A DNA stretch of 64,000 bases from Sympetrum striolatum. Lineage: Eukaryota; Arthropoda; Insecta; Odonata; Libellulidae. Numbering within the stretch: position 1 is the stretch's first letter; every line of letters begins with the position of its first letter. Under the pieces are notes generated by a model. It did not search any database, was not told the origin of the DNA, and saw nothing but the letters and a program-made list of their open reading frames with translations. Of this stretch, positions 37,155 to 49,158 are shown piece after piece. Location of the stretch: the NCBI GenBank assembly GCA_947579665.1, contig OX388345.1:69369454-69433453 (forward strand). Direction: 5' to 3'. Made by a program: the position numbers and the translations under genes.

Positions 37155-37437
37155 CTTTATTTATTTATTGTAAAAAACCGCTGCAGTTAGTCGTAAGGAC
37201 TGGTGGCGACGTTAACTCACTTAACAGTTAATAAAGAAATAAAAAATATTACTGTACACACATAACATAAACTCAACTAAATAAAAAATAAGCATGTATA
37301 AATAAAAAGTAATAAACAATTAATAAATGCAAAAGAATAAATACGTATATGAATTATATTAAAAATAAAATATTGGCCCATGGGGGATCGAACCCGCGTT
37401 ATTAGCACGACGCTCAAACCAACTGAGCTAATGGGCC
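37155..37437 (-). mobile_element. SINE with tRNA-Ile-like head (family C)
   Basis: Read on the minus strand, a tRNA-Ile-like head (37437 down to 37375) is followed by an AT-rich body, a CGTCGCCACCAGTCC module and a terminal ACAATAAATAAATAAA tail near 37155. Head, body and TAAA-type tail in this order are SINE architecture. The 3' module also occurs at 9513-9590 and 10978-11060. I could not find a convincing target duplication in the flanks. Confidence 0.5.
37375..37437 (-). tRNA. tRNA-Ile(AAT)-like pseudogene, variable-loop deletion
   Basis: The minus strand carries GGCCCATTAGCTCAGTTGGT, then GAGCGTCGTGCTAATAACGC (anticodon AAT), then GGTTCGATCCCC and ATGGGCCA. Acceptor GGCCCAT/ATGGGCC is perfect, and A box, anticodon arm and B box are intact. 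It is only 63 nt: compared with eukaryotic tRNA-Ile(AAT) the variable loop and adjoining T-stem bases are missing, as if deleted between two GCG triplets. It cannot fold as a normal tRNA. It is the head of the SINE above or a stand-alone pseudogene. Confidence 0.7.
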
Positions 37438-40400
37438 TGCTTGGCTCTGAATTTTAATACTTAAATTTCAAACCTTTCAGCAGATTCATGTGCCTCAGTA
37501 TATCCTATTCAATTTCAATTCATTAACTTCTTGGTAATCTTCCTCGCACTTATGATAAAACTTTTTTTCCCTTTTTTCCCCTGTCATTTTCCTTAAAAAT
37601 TACCATATGAATTTCAATAATCTTTCAAGAAAATTTGTCTGAAGCGGAGTGCAAAATGCATGAGTAAATTTCTAAATTAAAACAACTATATCGTTTTTCC
37701 TATGTATTGGCAATGATACATAAATACAACATCATTGCTTAAGAATAACAGTTTGATCATAATCCACGCTTCATAAAAAAAGGTTTCCCTTCTATGAAAG
37801 CTGCTGTGATGGCAAATATATCCATCGCTGTAATTCCAAAATGCGTAAATAATCCATAGCTATTATTTAGAATCAAATCCTTCACATATTCTTTCTCCAA
37901 AAACCTTGAATCATTTATGGAAATGAAACTGGATCTCGCTCATCCTGGATTACTCAACAAATCCCGGATTAATCTCACGGTATTAATGCTCCATCCGCTA
38001 AATCTACACATTAAAAATCCGTTCAAATAGGTTTTAATAACAAAATTCAGAAGTATATGCAACGTAAGAAGTATTCCTAGCAACAGCTGCATGCACTGTA
38101 ATTCAAAATTACTTACTAACTCCACTTCAAGAGGTATAGTGAGTGTCCTTGATTATGAGAACGTGGAACTACGACGAATACTCGAGGATGAAGGGTGGAT
38201 GGACAATAAACATAAACAGAGGCATCCCAAGCGGGTTCGGAATCCCAACTTTGATGGACGGACCCCCATAATTGACGTTCCATTACTTTATTTATAGTAT
38301 AGTATCACCTCCCGTTCCACAGAAGTTAAAACTCTCCTGGAGCGACGTCACCCGCATCATTAAAACCCTCCCCGCCGCGCCGTAACGTCGGTGTGGAATC
38401 ACGCAGCTTCCTTCCGCAACCACCCGGACTGGAAACGGTCCCTCATTCGTTAATTCTTCACCTCTGGAGCCATTTCTGGGTTGGATAAAAAGAGATGCAG
38501 GTTGAGGTAGGGGGAAGACGGGGGGGAATCGGAGGAAAGACCCTCAGAGAGCTCCTGCGGTATCCAGCTTGCGTAGCAAGTGTTTTGTTTGCTGGGGCAC
38601 GGCATCCTTGTTACATCCGCTGCAGCCTCCGCTGGGCAGGTCGCCTGGGAGGGGGAAAGGGGTCCCGGTGGTGTGGGGGCTCGGAAAGGGTGTGGCACTC
38701 ACTTCCGTCCCCGAAATGATTGGGGAAGGAGAGGGAACCTCACCTTGCTCTCCCTCTCGCTTCTCCTAATTCTCCCCTTCGAAAACCCCAATCCCCTTTC
38801 GCATTAAATTTCCAATCGATTGCCTTCAAACCCGAGTCACATTCTGCTCTCTCTCCATCTTTCCTCTCCCTCCACTACGGAGGAGCAGAATACAACTATA
38901 ATGAATCCTCTCCGTCCTCTCGTTTCTTTTTTAAACCCGCCTTTTCCATCCCTCGTTTTTTTCTCCCGGGTGAAATCCTTCGGAAACGTCGCGAGTCTTA
39001 AATCGCACTGATTAGAAAAAACGTGGGACGCCCTTTGAGATTACTGCGGCGGAATTCATTTCGAGTGGAGAAATTAAGGTTGGGGCAGGTGATACGGAGT
39101 CAAATGACGGATTCATAGGGGGTGCCTCAAGGGCACGTTATAGGACACTTCTCGTTCGTCTTTCTGGAGAATCAATCGCGGCGAATTCTTTGTTTAACGT
39201 TTATCGCTCGATCGAAAGAAACTGACTTCAGTTGAATGAAGACGTAATATACGGAGGTGAAGATGCTGATATCTACAACTGCAGATCTAAAATTCTTTTT
39301 AGATCTCTTTCTTCCCTTCATCGTGCGGTAAAGCATGAGGTCTGATTACACCTTCGAAATAATTAAGAAAAAATAAGATCTACAATACTAAAATGAATGT
39401 TCATTTTGCTCAAATCAATTATAGTACTAAATAGATTTTTGTCCTTTAACAAAATAACGTATCCAAATTTCTGTCAGAGTAGGTCATAAGTAGCTTGAGT
39501 TTATTTATTCATATAAAGTTTTCGTAAAACTCGATTGCCAATTCCCGTATTAGAAATTGAGCTAATGCAAGAATACTCAAACAGATAAGGATGCGATTAT
39601 AATGAAAAAATCGAATAAGGATTGAAAAATAATTGTCTGCAAAATTGGTAGTTGTGCAGATATTTCAACTGATTTACTATAATTTACATCCTATTAGTTT
39701 AATTATCATGAAGATAATCAAATGCGTCTCATTTTCGCCAATTATATCTAGTATAATATAAGCGAAACTCTCTGTTTTTCGCCATTTTGTCCGAATTATT
39801 TCAGCATTCAAAAGAGCGGGGAACTTTCGTTTGCAGTAGCACAAATGTCATTGAATAACTGCTGGACGAATTTCTGTCTGCCGCAATTCCCTTCAGCAAC
39901 AATCACAAGAATCTCACACGAAGAGACCGTTTTTCCTCACCGATGGTATCGATTTTACATCTACCATTTTCTACGCAAACCCAATATTCTAGAAAAGGAT
40001 TTGCATCGGCTTTCAAACCTTATATTTTCACACGATAGGATATTCACTTTTACTACGCCGAGAGAGTATTCACCTCGTTCATTTTCAATATCCCTTTCAC
40101 GCCTGAACGCTGAGGCGTACCTCCAAAAATTCGGTATACATTCGAGGCGGGGAAAATGTCACTTTCCGAGGCGCCGTTTTATTCGGTGTGCATGGACCGC
40201 AAATTCTTTCATGCGTAGAGAGAGTCCCCGGCGTGATGCGCATCGTTGACTTTGCTCATTTCACTGGAGAAAATTACGGTATCCATGGCACCGGTGGAAG
40301 GAATAAATAAAAGCCGCGGAGGGATGCTCGAAATTTTTCCGAATCTCGAAATCAGATCGAGCGAGCCGAAAAGAGACTGCTGAACGGCGTCCCCGTACCG

Positions 40401-43400
40401 ATTTGAATAAAAGAGTTACCGCGTTCGCCATGGTTCGTGCCGATCTGCGCATACACTCCCGGAACCATGGTAGAGTCGGGATTGTGGAATTCATTATTCT
40501 TCAGTGTATGTTTCCTCTGATTTCTAGGACCGTACATATCTATACTGACTATAATATTTGTTACTTTTCAATCTATAAAATTTGGATTTATCGATCAGTA
40601 AAATTTGAAATATAAGGCCAGTATATTTATGTTTATGCTCCGCGAACCGCCACAAGGCGTATGGCAGGGGATGTGAAACACCAAGCTACCTAAATAATTT
40701 TCACATTAGCACACTTTATACTATTCGTAAATATAATAATAAACCTAGTAAGGGGAATTACTCCTATTCCTTTCATAAATAACCGATTTCATCAAATCCG
40801 TTCTTCCTAAAACGATCGAATTTTAATTCCTTATAAGGAAGGAAAGAAATTCAAACATGAAACTAAGAGTTTCACAAAACATTTTTCTAATTATCTGAAT
40901 GAATAAATGAATATATATTTATAATAATCACTTTATGATTTAAATATGTTTTCCAATGAAAAAGATAACTCCCATCAAATAATTCTTGATTTATTGCACA
41001 TTTAAATTCTCTATGCGATGCCTGAGAATCCACATAATATAGTAATGTTAACCATTGGAAAACAAAAAATTCTTTTTTCACAGGAATGTTCTTTATTTGA
41101 TTATGCCACATTGTTATATTTGCTTAGCAAAGAAGAATGACTTTCTATAAGCCCTAACGGAATTAAAAATATTCTTAGTGAAGAGTTGAAGATCTTCAGG
41201 TTTATTCAATTTTGAATTATCTTTCGTAATCTTCATACTTGTCTTAGAGAGAATTTAATAATATTGTCATATAATAATAACCATATCCATTGAAAATTGT
41301 ATACCTATCTCATAATTAATCAAATTTCGAAGAATAATGTTCATTTAAAGTTCACCCAAAGAAACGATAAGCAAATTTCTGAAGCATCACTCTTCGCTCT
41401 ATAAGTTTGATATTTTCACTATAGTACTAAATTGTTACTATGATGAGCTCCTTGTCTCAGAAATATAGCAATGAGATTCAATTACCTTCCTCTGCGGCGA
41501 AATAGCTTCCAGTATGTAATACAATTGAATTTTGTTAGGTAAGGTGTACGATACAGTTGCCTACAGGTGTATGAATAAAAACATTCAATTCAAATCATTA
41601 GTTTCCCACCTGCTTCGGCAAAAAGATTTCATCGTCAGGCTTAAGAGAAGTTCTATGATATATCCTTACGAGTAGAAGTAAGTAGTGAGGCGATGAGCGG
41701 TACGGAAAGAAACAGAAAAGTAAATCTAAGGTTACCAGTGAAGGTCACACCACGTATTTAAGGAGAGAGGATACAGATGAAGAATGGAGAGAGAACAAAG
41801 CACACAATGAGAATAAGCAGCGGCATTTGAGATACAAAGTGATTGCAGTAAAGGTTAGAGGACCTCACGATAAGAAGGGCTCGGCATTGACTAAAAGAAA
41901 GGGGAACAAAAAGAAGTTTATTGACAGTGGAGATGATGAGGCATTTCGGTAACAAAGCCCGGTAGTTTGAACTCTAGAATCCGTTTGAGATATGCAGCGT
42001 TTCTTGGAGTGAAGAAGATTTTCTTTGATGAAACAAATTCTCGAAGTATGGTACGAAAGAATTTTCTCTGTACCTCGTTAGAAGGCCTAATCCCACCTTT
42101 CCGATATGCGCCGTACATCTTTGCAGCTGCGGCGAAGTACTTCTGCAATCCAGAAATTGTTTGAATTGTTTTCGTCAAGAAGATTCTTGCCAAGAAAGCA
42201 TCTTGCGTCTCGAAATTGCAAAGAGAATTGGAGGATTTATGGTTTTAGTGCTCGCATCGTCAATTCTTCTCCGGGACTCAGATTCTGGAATCATAAAAGT
42301 AAAACTATCCACTTGTATAGAATTTGCAAAAAATGTTAAGGGTATGAAAATGAACAATAGTAAAGAATTAAAATTTTTTCGCCTAACTAACATAACAGCG
42401 ACTAGTTTACGAGAAAGCTTTCATTGTGGATGTGTGTTAGAATATCCCACATACTGCGTGAGCATTTATAATTAGCATGTGAGAATTATTTTGAAGCGTA
42501 TGAGAAAATTGAGAAAAATATCATGCATTAGGTATATGAAAAAATAAAAATATCTTGGTACTGATAAAAGTTTTTTTTTCATTTAAACCTGTAGGATATG
42601 GAATCCTACTAGAATGTCGAGCCTAAATTAATGGGTGGTGTAACTTTACTTTCTCTAAATGAAAAGTACAAAAAGTTCATGAAAATATCTAACTTAAACC
42701 TTTCCATCCGAGTGAAAGTGTATTTAGATCAAAATAAAATAAAATTTCCAAAAAGCACATCGTGTCGTAGTATGTAGATGTATGATTTGTTGTCAAAGCA
42801 ATGGATAATTATGATACTTACGAATTTTGGATTCTTTGAGGGTAGTAATTATTTTCTTTATAGAGATTAACACGAGATACGTTGTGTAGGTAAATGACAA
42901 AAAATATATATATAAACTCGCATAAAAACTAATATGATTGCAGTTTTAAGAATCGTCTCACTTCTTCATTTTTATAGATAGCCCTTGTGAAAAAATCACT
43001 TCTAAATCGCCTTTGGAAATAAATCCAAGGCACTGATGCTTTATATCCATATTCCAACTCTTATCCCTTTTGGAGAGATCGGATATATACTTTTCCCCCT
43101 CCTGTTTTAGTTGCTCTCTTTTCCTCACTTTAGGGCGTGATTTTTAAGGGAGTACGCCTCCTCGACGCTCTTCTCGTTCAGAATCTGTTCAAGGGGATCT
43201 GGGAGTTAGTGGGTAACGCTAGGACACTTGTATTCCATCTGAGCACTTTCCGAGAGACTCTTAATCGATCACACGAGATCAAGCAGGTCGTGCCTTATCG
43301 GGGCTCGGAGAAAATATCTCGGGCCTATTTCTACTGAGGGATTTCCTTTTCTCGAGGACTGATATTTCGATAGGTCTGAAATAGCCGGCTTAAAATAGAA

Positions 43401-43651
43401 TTTACCTCTAGATATACGGTGAGCAAGAAAAGACAATCGCGCTCCAAGTCGTTGATCTAACTGTCTGTTAAGTACGGAATCCAGGTAGGGTGTTTGGATT
43501 TTCAAAGCCTCCATTGTTAGTGATAAAAAGCTTTCAAGTGGGAGTGAGGCTTACCAGGAAGATGAGGATTGAGGTAGATATACCACCTTCTTTTTATCTC
43601 AGGAGTCTGCGTAAGTCAAGCGCTATGATCTGTGAATAGCGCTATTAAGAC
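37438..43651. other. No gene recognised over about 6.2 kb
   Basis: 38280-39200 and 39800-40500 are GC-richer, with frames of 60-134 codons on both strands that I do not recognise. The rest is AT-rich. 41590-41640 holds a CCTGACGATG..GAAAC arrangement reminiscent of the hammerhead repeats but without workable stems. 41960-42480 has several overlapping frames, none recognised. Confidence 0.45.
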
Positions 43652-43769
43652 AATTAAAATCTCCAATGGACTCTTTATCGGTGTTCCTTACCTTATTCAC
43701 CGGTATTTTTACCGAATACCGGTGAAGGAGGTGAGGAACGCCGACCAAGACGACTATTGGAGATTTTAA
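43652..43769. repeat. Foldback inverted repeat, about 57-bp arms
   Basis: The left arm (AAAATCTCCAAT, CGGTGTTCCT, ACCTTATTCACCGGTATT) is the inverted counterpart of the right arm (AATACCGGTGAAGGAGGT, AGGAACGCCG, ATTGGAGATTTT), with a spacer of only a few bases and several mismatches. There is no coding content. It could be a small foldback element or a palindromic insertion. Confidence 0.7.
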
Positions 43770-44146
43770 ACATCTAATTCACTAACAGCTATGTTCCAAA
43801 TTTTCTTTCATTACACTAGCAATTTTTATGCAATTCAATAAGATGTGTGAATACCATGATTCCGCATTGCTCATACCTCACTAACTTTCATGTTACCATT
43901 GATTGATACAAAAATAAATTAGAACAACTTTCCTAGTATCCTATACCAAAATATATGAAAGATATTAAATTCATTAATAAATAGTTTCAAGGAAAGTTGA
44001 TAGGGATGAGTAAATAAACTCGAATCGATTAGGGAGACAGTATGTAGCAGCATTTTATTTTATTTTTTGTAATTTCGTTGTACTACTGTTTTGTAATTTC
44101 CATGTTGTATACAGCTTTCTCTTACAACTTTCAGCTCGCAATATCA
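43770..44146. other. AT-rich, nothing recognised
   Basis: AT-rich DNA leading into the LINE-like tail; a TTTTATTTTATTTTTTG tract lies at 44053-44070. Confidence 0.5.
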
Positions 44147-44378
44147 GTAGGTTTGTGCAGTTTTTTCACATCCCCTTTCTTTTTGGGTGTTTTCCTGAAG
44201 TGGAAATTTTTTTCGTAAGATTCTCATAGGTTTACTTTTACATCCACTCCTTCTAAATTTTTCGTCTTTATCTCTATTCACCTACACATTGCTTATGTTT
44301 TTTATATCAATGACGAAAGGTTAGATGGAAGAAGAGAATTGTATGTCTCAATCTCAATTTACAGACCTTATAAAATGT
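44147..44378 (+). mobile_element. LINE-like 3' tail, copy 1
   Basis: Aligns with 56752-56967 on the same strand. Shared blocks in order are TAGGTTT.GCAGTTTTTTCAC, GGGTGTTT.CCTG.AGTGGAA, a run of T, TCTTA/TCTCATAGGTTT, and ACGAA.GGTTA.ATG.AAGAA..GA..TGTATGTCTCA. The two copies have the length and composition of a non-LTR element's 3' untranslated tail. No reverse-transcriptase codons are visible upstream. Family assignment is inference. Confidence 0.55.
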
Positions 44379-46348
44379 GAACATAGGAAAGAAATTTTGA
44401 GAGACATTGCAGCTTTTCAGACTTGAGCATGCAAATAAGGAAACAGTTCCACCCCGTTCTCGATGACCCATTAATCCCTGGGCACCTATTGAGGATAACT
44501 TCAGGTGCTTGCCATCGAAGTGGAAGTTGAAATATTTTACCGAACAGGATGCCATCGAAAAGTTTACCTAAAGCTCGCTGATTGAGCTGAGGAGTGGCAA
44601 CCACAGTTGCGGGAGAGTAAAGCAAAGCTGATGGCTCTCATGAATGAAGGATTAACTTAAAGGTGTTCCTCCACCTTAACTTCGCGAGGATAATTAGTAA
44701 CATAGTTCCGAAGTGGGTCATTCATTTAGGCAGGATAAGACTTGATTAAACATTTCGTAATGCCATGGGACAGCCAAATGTGAGGAGACATGCGGGGACA
44801 GCACAGCTCTTACAAATCTTCTCTAGAATGACGTGAAATATTAGAATTAAATTAGTAGATGGAACTTCATTGTGCGAAATAATATGTGGGTGAAGTTAGT
44901 GCAGAAATTAATCTGGAAGAAGCTAAATCATCTCCATTTGATTCATCTTATATTATATTCATAATATTTTCATTCCGTTTTATGCAAGACAAAAGTCAAG
45001 TTTGTGCAAAATCTCAAATACTCTCTTACATTTATACATATTCTAAATTAAATATATCTCCGTAGATCTTCTTCATCAATACCTCTTATTCCCTAGCCTC
45101 CGTGCATACCTTAACCTTAACTCTTATATCTCTATATTATCCTGAAAATTAGTTACATTTAAACAGACCCTCCTTATGTATTACGATTCATTTCCCCAAT
45201 TCCTCATTTATGGTTAAAATTCCCAGCTAAAAGTAACCAGGGATCTAAAGAATCTTTTTGTTAAAACTTCTAAATGTTACTATGCCCGGCATCAATAAAT
45301 TTTGTTAATAGTTTCTAAGTACGTACATTATTTGATAACCAAAAACAGATTCCAGCAAAGATGTACATACAAAATAATATATTTGTGCATAAATACAAAA
45401 ATATATACGCATATATAATTGCTTTATTCTGCAAAATATTTACTTAATTCCTCTACCGTCCGTCGCAGAAGGAAGGTATCCAAAATTTTCATTCTGTTCT
45501 CAATTCAAAACAATTAAATTCTCATTTAAAATATCTAAAATTTTCTATCCAGGGATTTAAGAGTAATACAACTTGTTTATTCCGTACCAAAATGGATGGT
45601 ACTTTAGGTTTGTGGCTACCTGGGCTTCATATTGTTGGCAGAACCATTTTATATCATCAATATCGATCTCTCTCATTTAAGTAATTTTTTAAATAATTAC
45701 CCTCCCCACAGATCTATTCTCACACCAATCTGATGCATGTAGCCTAGTATATCTATATTTCCTTTCCGGCATTCCCCAACCATGACCTCTTACATTTCAG
45801 TTACACTATCTGTTTCCCGAATCCACCCCATTTCACATCAGTTTAAAGGGTTAAAGGGAAGCTCAGTACAAATATGCTCCCCCGGGCTACTTTGGTCAGC
45901 CGCCTGTTCTGCTCAGCTGTTTTCCAGCAGGGAAACATTATTCATAGTATATTCAACCTACCAAAGCGAATAACAAACTGATACAAGAAATGTAACATTT
46001 TAGTTAAGTAAACACTTTAGCGTTACAACGTCTAGGATAATATGCTATGCATAAATAATATATTTATGCAATATAAAACACCTACATGTAATGATGAGGA
46101 TGATTCTGTAGCATTTTGCGTATTAAGAATCTATGAATACGTTTAATCACTATGGTTTAAATAAAATACTTATTACATTAAACTTAAGTATTCATTATAT
46201 TGTTTTACTGAAACAGAAGAGCAATGCTGTCCTTAGTAATAATTCTGTGTTTGTAATTAGAATTAAAACCTTGGCCTGGTTGAAAATTTTCAAGTCTTGC
46301 AAGAATACACTTAGAACATATAACATATTTATAAACGAACAAAAATAA
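44379..46348. other. Anonymous sequence, nothing recognised
   Basis: 44380-44640 has frames of 82-85 codons on the minus strand, not recognised. The remainder is AT-rich with short frames. Confidence 0.5.
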
Positions 46349-46420
46349 CCATGCCATAATCAGGATTCGAACCCAGACATCAGACTATGTAGCTTAGCAG
46401 GCCTACCCCAGCTCCACAGA
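46349..46420 (-). mobile_element. tRNA-derived SINE-like sequence
   Basis: On the minus strand, GTAGGCCTGCTAAGCTACAT precedes GTCTGGGTTCGAATCCTGA (intact B box GGTTCGAATCC) and TTATGGCATGG. The T arm is only partly paired. The 3' flank lacks the family A CTATTTTTCACTTC signature, so it is a different family or a decayed tRNA gene. Confidence 0.4.
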
Positions 46421-48963
46421 GGCTTGCCGTTGCTCTCCAAGTTAACAAAGAAACAAAACAGTAAATCCTGTTTCTTGAAGAAAGAAGTACAGTGTAAAGA
46501 TAAAGTGAATTTTTATTTCTCCGGATTAGAAAAAGATTTTTTTAATGCCTTAAAAATTCTGACCTGTTTGCCAGTCATTTTAAAACTTAGGTGGACCATA
46601 ATAGTTGTCTTAATTTCAAAAAAGTTATAGTACAATCATTTTTTTCTATATATTATCATTAAAGTACATTATTTATTGTAATTTACGTTGCATTTTACTG
46701 AAAGGATTATAATCAATATTATCAAAATAATATCAACATTAAGAATCGATGTTCTTTAGTTAAAAAAAGAAAATCAAAATTTTACTCTCTAGAGGTCTTG
46801 TCGTTTGCATTAGAAATAATCCTGTTCATTTCGTACTCTCAATTTACTGAAGCAGACTAGAAACCTGAACAGCATTTCTTGGATTCAAATACAATCACAT
46901 TCCTTCTTACGGGCCAAAAATATTCATTCTCCCAGCTTCAGAGTATCTTTCCCCTTAAAATGGCATAGAACGCGAATTATAGAAAGCTTATGAACCTTCA
47001 GTCGATAAAAACTCCACCGGAAAGAATCGAGTGAAAACGATAAGTACAAAACGTGCGTATTCACAGCGGCGGAAGTTAAACGGAAGGGACGATATTAGAA
47101 ATCAAATAGCGAGAGAATTCGCGGTTTATATTCCGGGCCCCTCCTTGTTATGGGCTGATGCCCCTATCGCTTGTTTTGCAACCGCCGCTACAAAGGGAGA
47201 GAAGTGGAGCCTTGAAGAGGTCTACGTGAGCACCCTCGAAGACTCTACTACTCTCGATGGCGCTTCGATAATGGGGCGGAGGGTGCAACAAGGCTTCGGA
47301 ACATCTCCCACCTGTCTCTCCAAAGATCTGAGAAGGAACACACTCTCGTGGAAGTAAAACGCAAGAAAAAGGGGAGAGTGGAGCGTTAAGAAGAGCGAGT
47401 GATAGTTAAGACGCGCGTCCTCGCGGATGGAACCGGGGATGATTGGGCGGGAAAAGGAATTAAAAAGCGTTTGTTAGCGGGATGAAAATGAATTTCACGC
47501 GCCGAATGACGGGGGGGAACGGAGACGGAATGGAGTTACGGATGAGTTAAGCGGGCAAATACGGGGAGGATTAATTGTGCAAATATGAGGGAGTGATCGA
47601 ATGAAGGAATGAAAGAAGGAGCTGATGTGGCAGAAGAAGTGAAGTGACGATTTCGAATGGGGGGGAATGGGGGAAGAAAATGTTCGATGGTGGAAGATAC
47701 TTGAAATTATTTTCTGAAATTTTCCGTATACTTGATTACAAAACAAAAAATCTAACCAATGGAGATATCTCATTCAACTCTACTATTTTCTATTCTGAGA
47801 GTGATTAACGTTTCCAACATATTTTTAATATGTCGAACACATTCCTAAATGTCTAATATTTCTATCTTTTTACAAATATGAGCTTCATCGCGCCAAATGT
47901 CAATGATACACTTTTTCTGAAACAAGGTGAAGTGAATTACTAATTATTGTGCATGAAATCCTATTAAAATTTAAATGGATAATGAATGTAATCCAATGAT
48001 ATTTGCTGGGATTCTCTTTATTCACTATTCAGCTCACAAAATAATTTCTTGCAACGAAAATTTTTATTGCAATAAATTATTTGACTTACTTAAGTTAGCT
48101 AGCTGAAATTTGTGAGCTGTATTCTAACAATACTTTAAAGTAATTAAAGAATACGAATTAAAATAAAGAGAAGGATAGATAAAATTTTTGACGAATGTAA
48201 TTCTTTCATGAAATTTTTCATAAACTTAATAAGATATAACGATCAAACTGTAATGTACAAAGGAGATAGCTTATTATTTACAAAAAGAAACACATTTTTA
48301 TGAGAAAGATGAATGTTTCTCACATTTTTAAAATTGTAACATTCGTATCTTCCTAAGTAAGTTCACAACAAATTATCGAGGCAACAGAATTGAGTGAGGG
48401 ATTCTATAGATTTATTTCGTTAATCTAAATCCTTCCTTCATTAAACATCTCTTATAACATTAACTGCTTCGTGATGAAAATTGCCGTAGAATTAAACATG
48501 GATGAAGAGTAGCATATAAGCGACGAATCACAGATTTAAATTAAAGTTTTGAGAAGATTGTCAACAGAACGAAATTTCCATAAAAGGAAGACTGGTACGA
48601 AAAGCTGAGAAAATCCAAGGCTCGAGAGATTGGGGTGAGGATAAAAGAGACATGGGCAAACGATACCTAATGAGTATTATTAAATCTGATGTACTCAAAT
48701 TTATTATTGTGGAAAGGCACCATGCTAATCAAATAAAAGCAACCTTTTAATCCCCACAACATTAATATGTCGAATATTATACATGTGGACACTACAGGGT
48801 TGGTTTTAATTTTATCATAAGAGTATTATTCTATATTAATCATGCGTCTCTCTTCTCATCTCATAATTAACATCAGATAACAAGGAAACCTCAGTATGTC
48901 AAAGAAAGATTATTAAATGAAAAAACACGAAGCTTACTTACGAAGTTGAGTGGATTGAAAACT
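46421..48963. other. GC- and purine-rich patch (47.0-47.7 kb), otherwise AT-rich; no gene
   Basis: 47030-47400 is GC-richer with a 108-codon plus frame; 47340-47700 is purine-rich. No protein family is recognised. 47720-48960 is AT-rich. Confidence 0.45.
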
Positions 48964-49158
48964 ATTGTAATTGTGCGAAGGCTCTCGCTGTGAGTGGATT
49001 CCACCATGAGTAAAATTCTTTCGGGATACAACAGCGTTGAGTCACTCGTTAAAAACAAAGCAACGCTTTTTCGTCGAAAGAGAGTCGGCGAAAAGTAGCT
49101 TTGTTTTTAAGGAGTGAGTTGTTGTATTCCGAAAGAATTTTACTCACCATTGTAATTG
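48964..49158. mobile_element. Foldback element with candidate 10-bp direct repeats
   Basis: A left arm (TGAGTAAAATTCTTTCGG, ATACAACA, TTAAAAACAAAGC) and right arm (GCTTTGTTTTTAA, TGTTGTAT, CCGAAAGAATTTTACTCA) form an inverted repeat between about 49007 and 49146, with a loop of about 30 nt that itself contains a TTTTCG/CGAAAA pair. ATTGTAATTG occurs at 48964-48973 and again at 49149-49158, directly bounding the block on the right and about 30 bp outside the left arm. It looks like a foldback insertion with a target duplication, but the left boundary does not match the right, so this is tentative. Confidence 0.55.

Noticed and set aside
41590..41645. CCTGACGATG..GCCGAAGCAGG..GAAAC arrangement on the minus strand
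   Set aside because: Resembles the ribozyme repeats in layout, but no consistent stems I-III or cleavage triplet can be placed.
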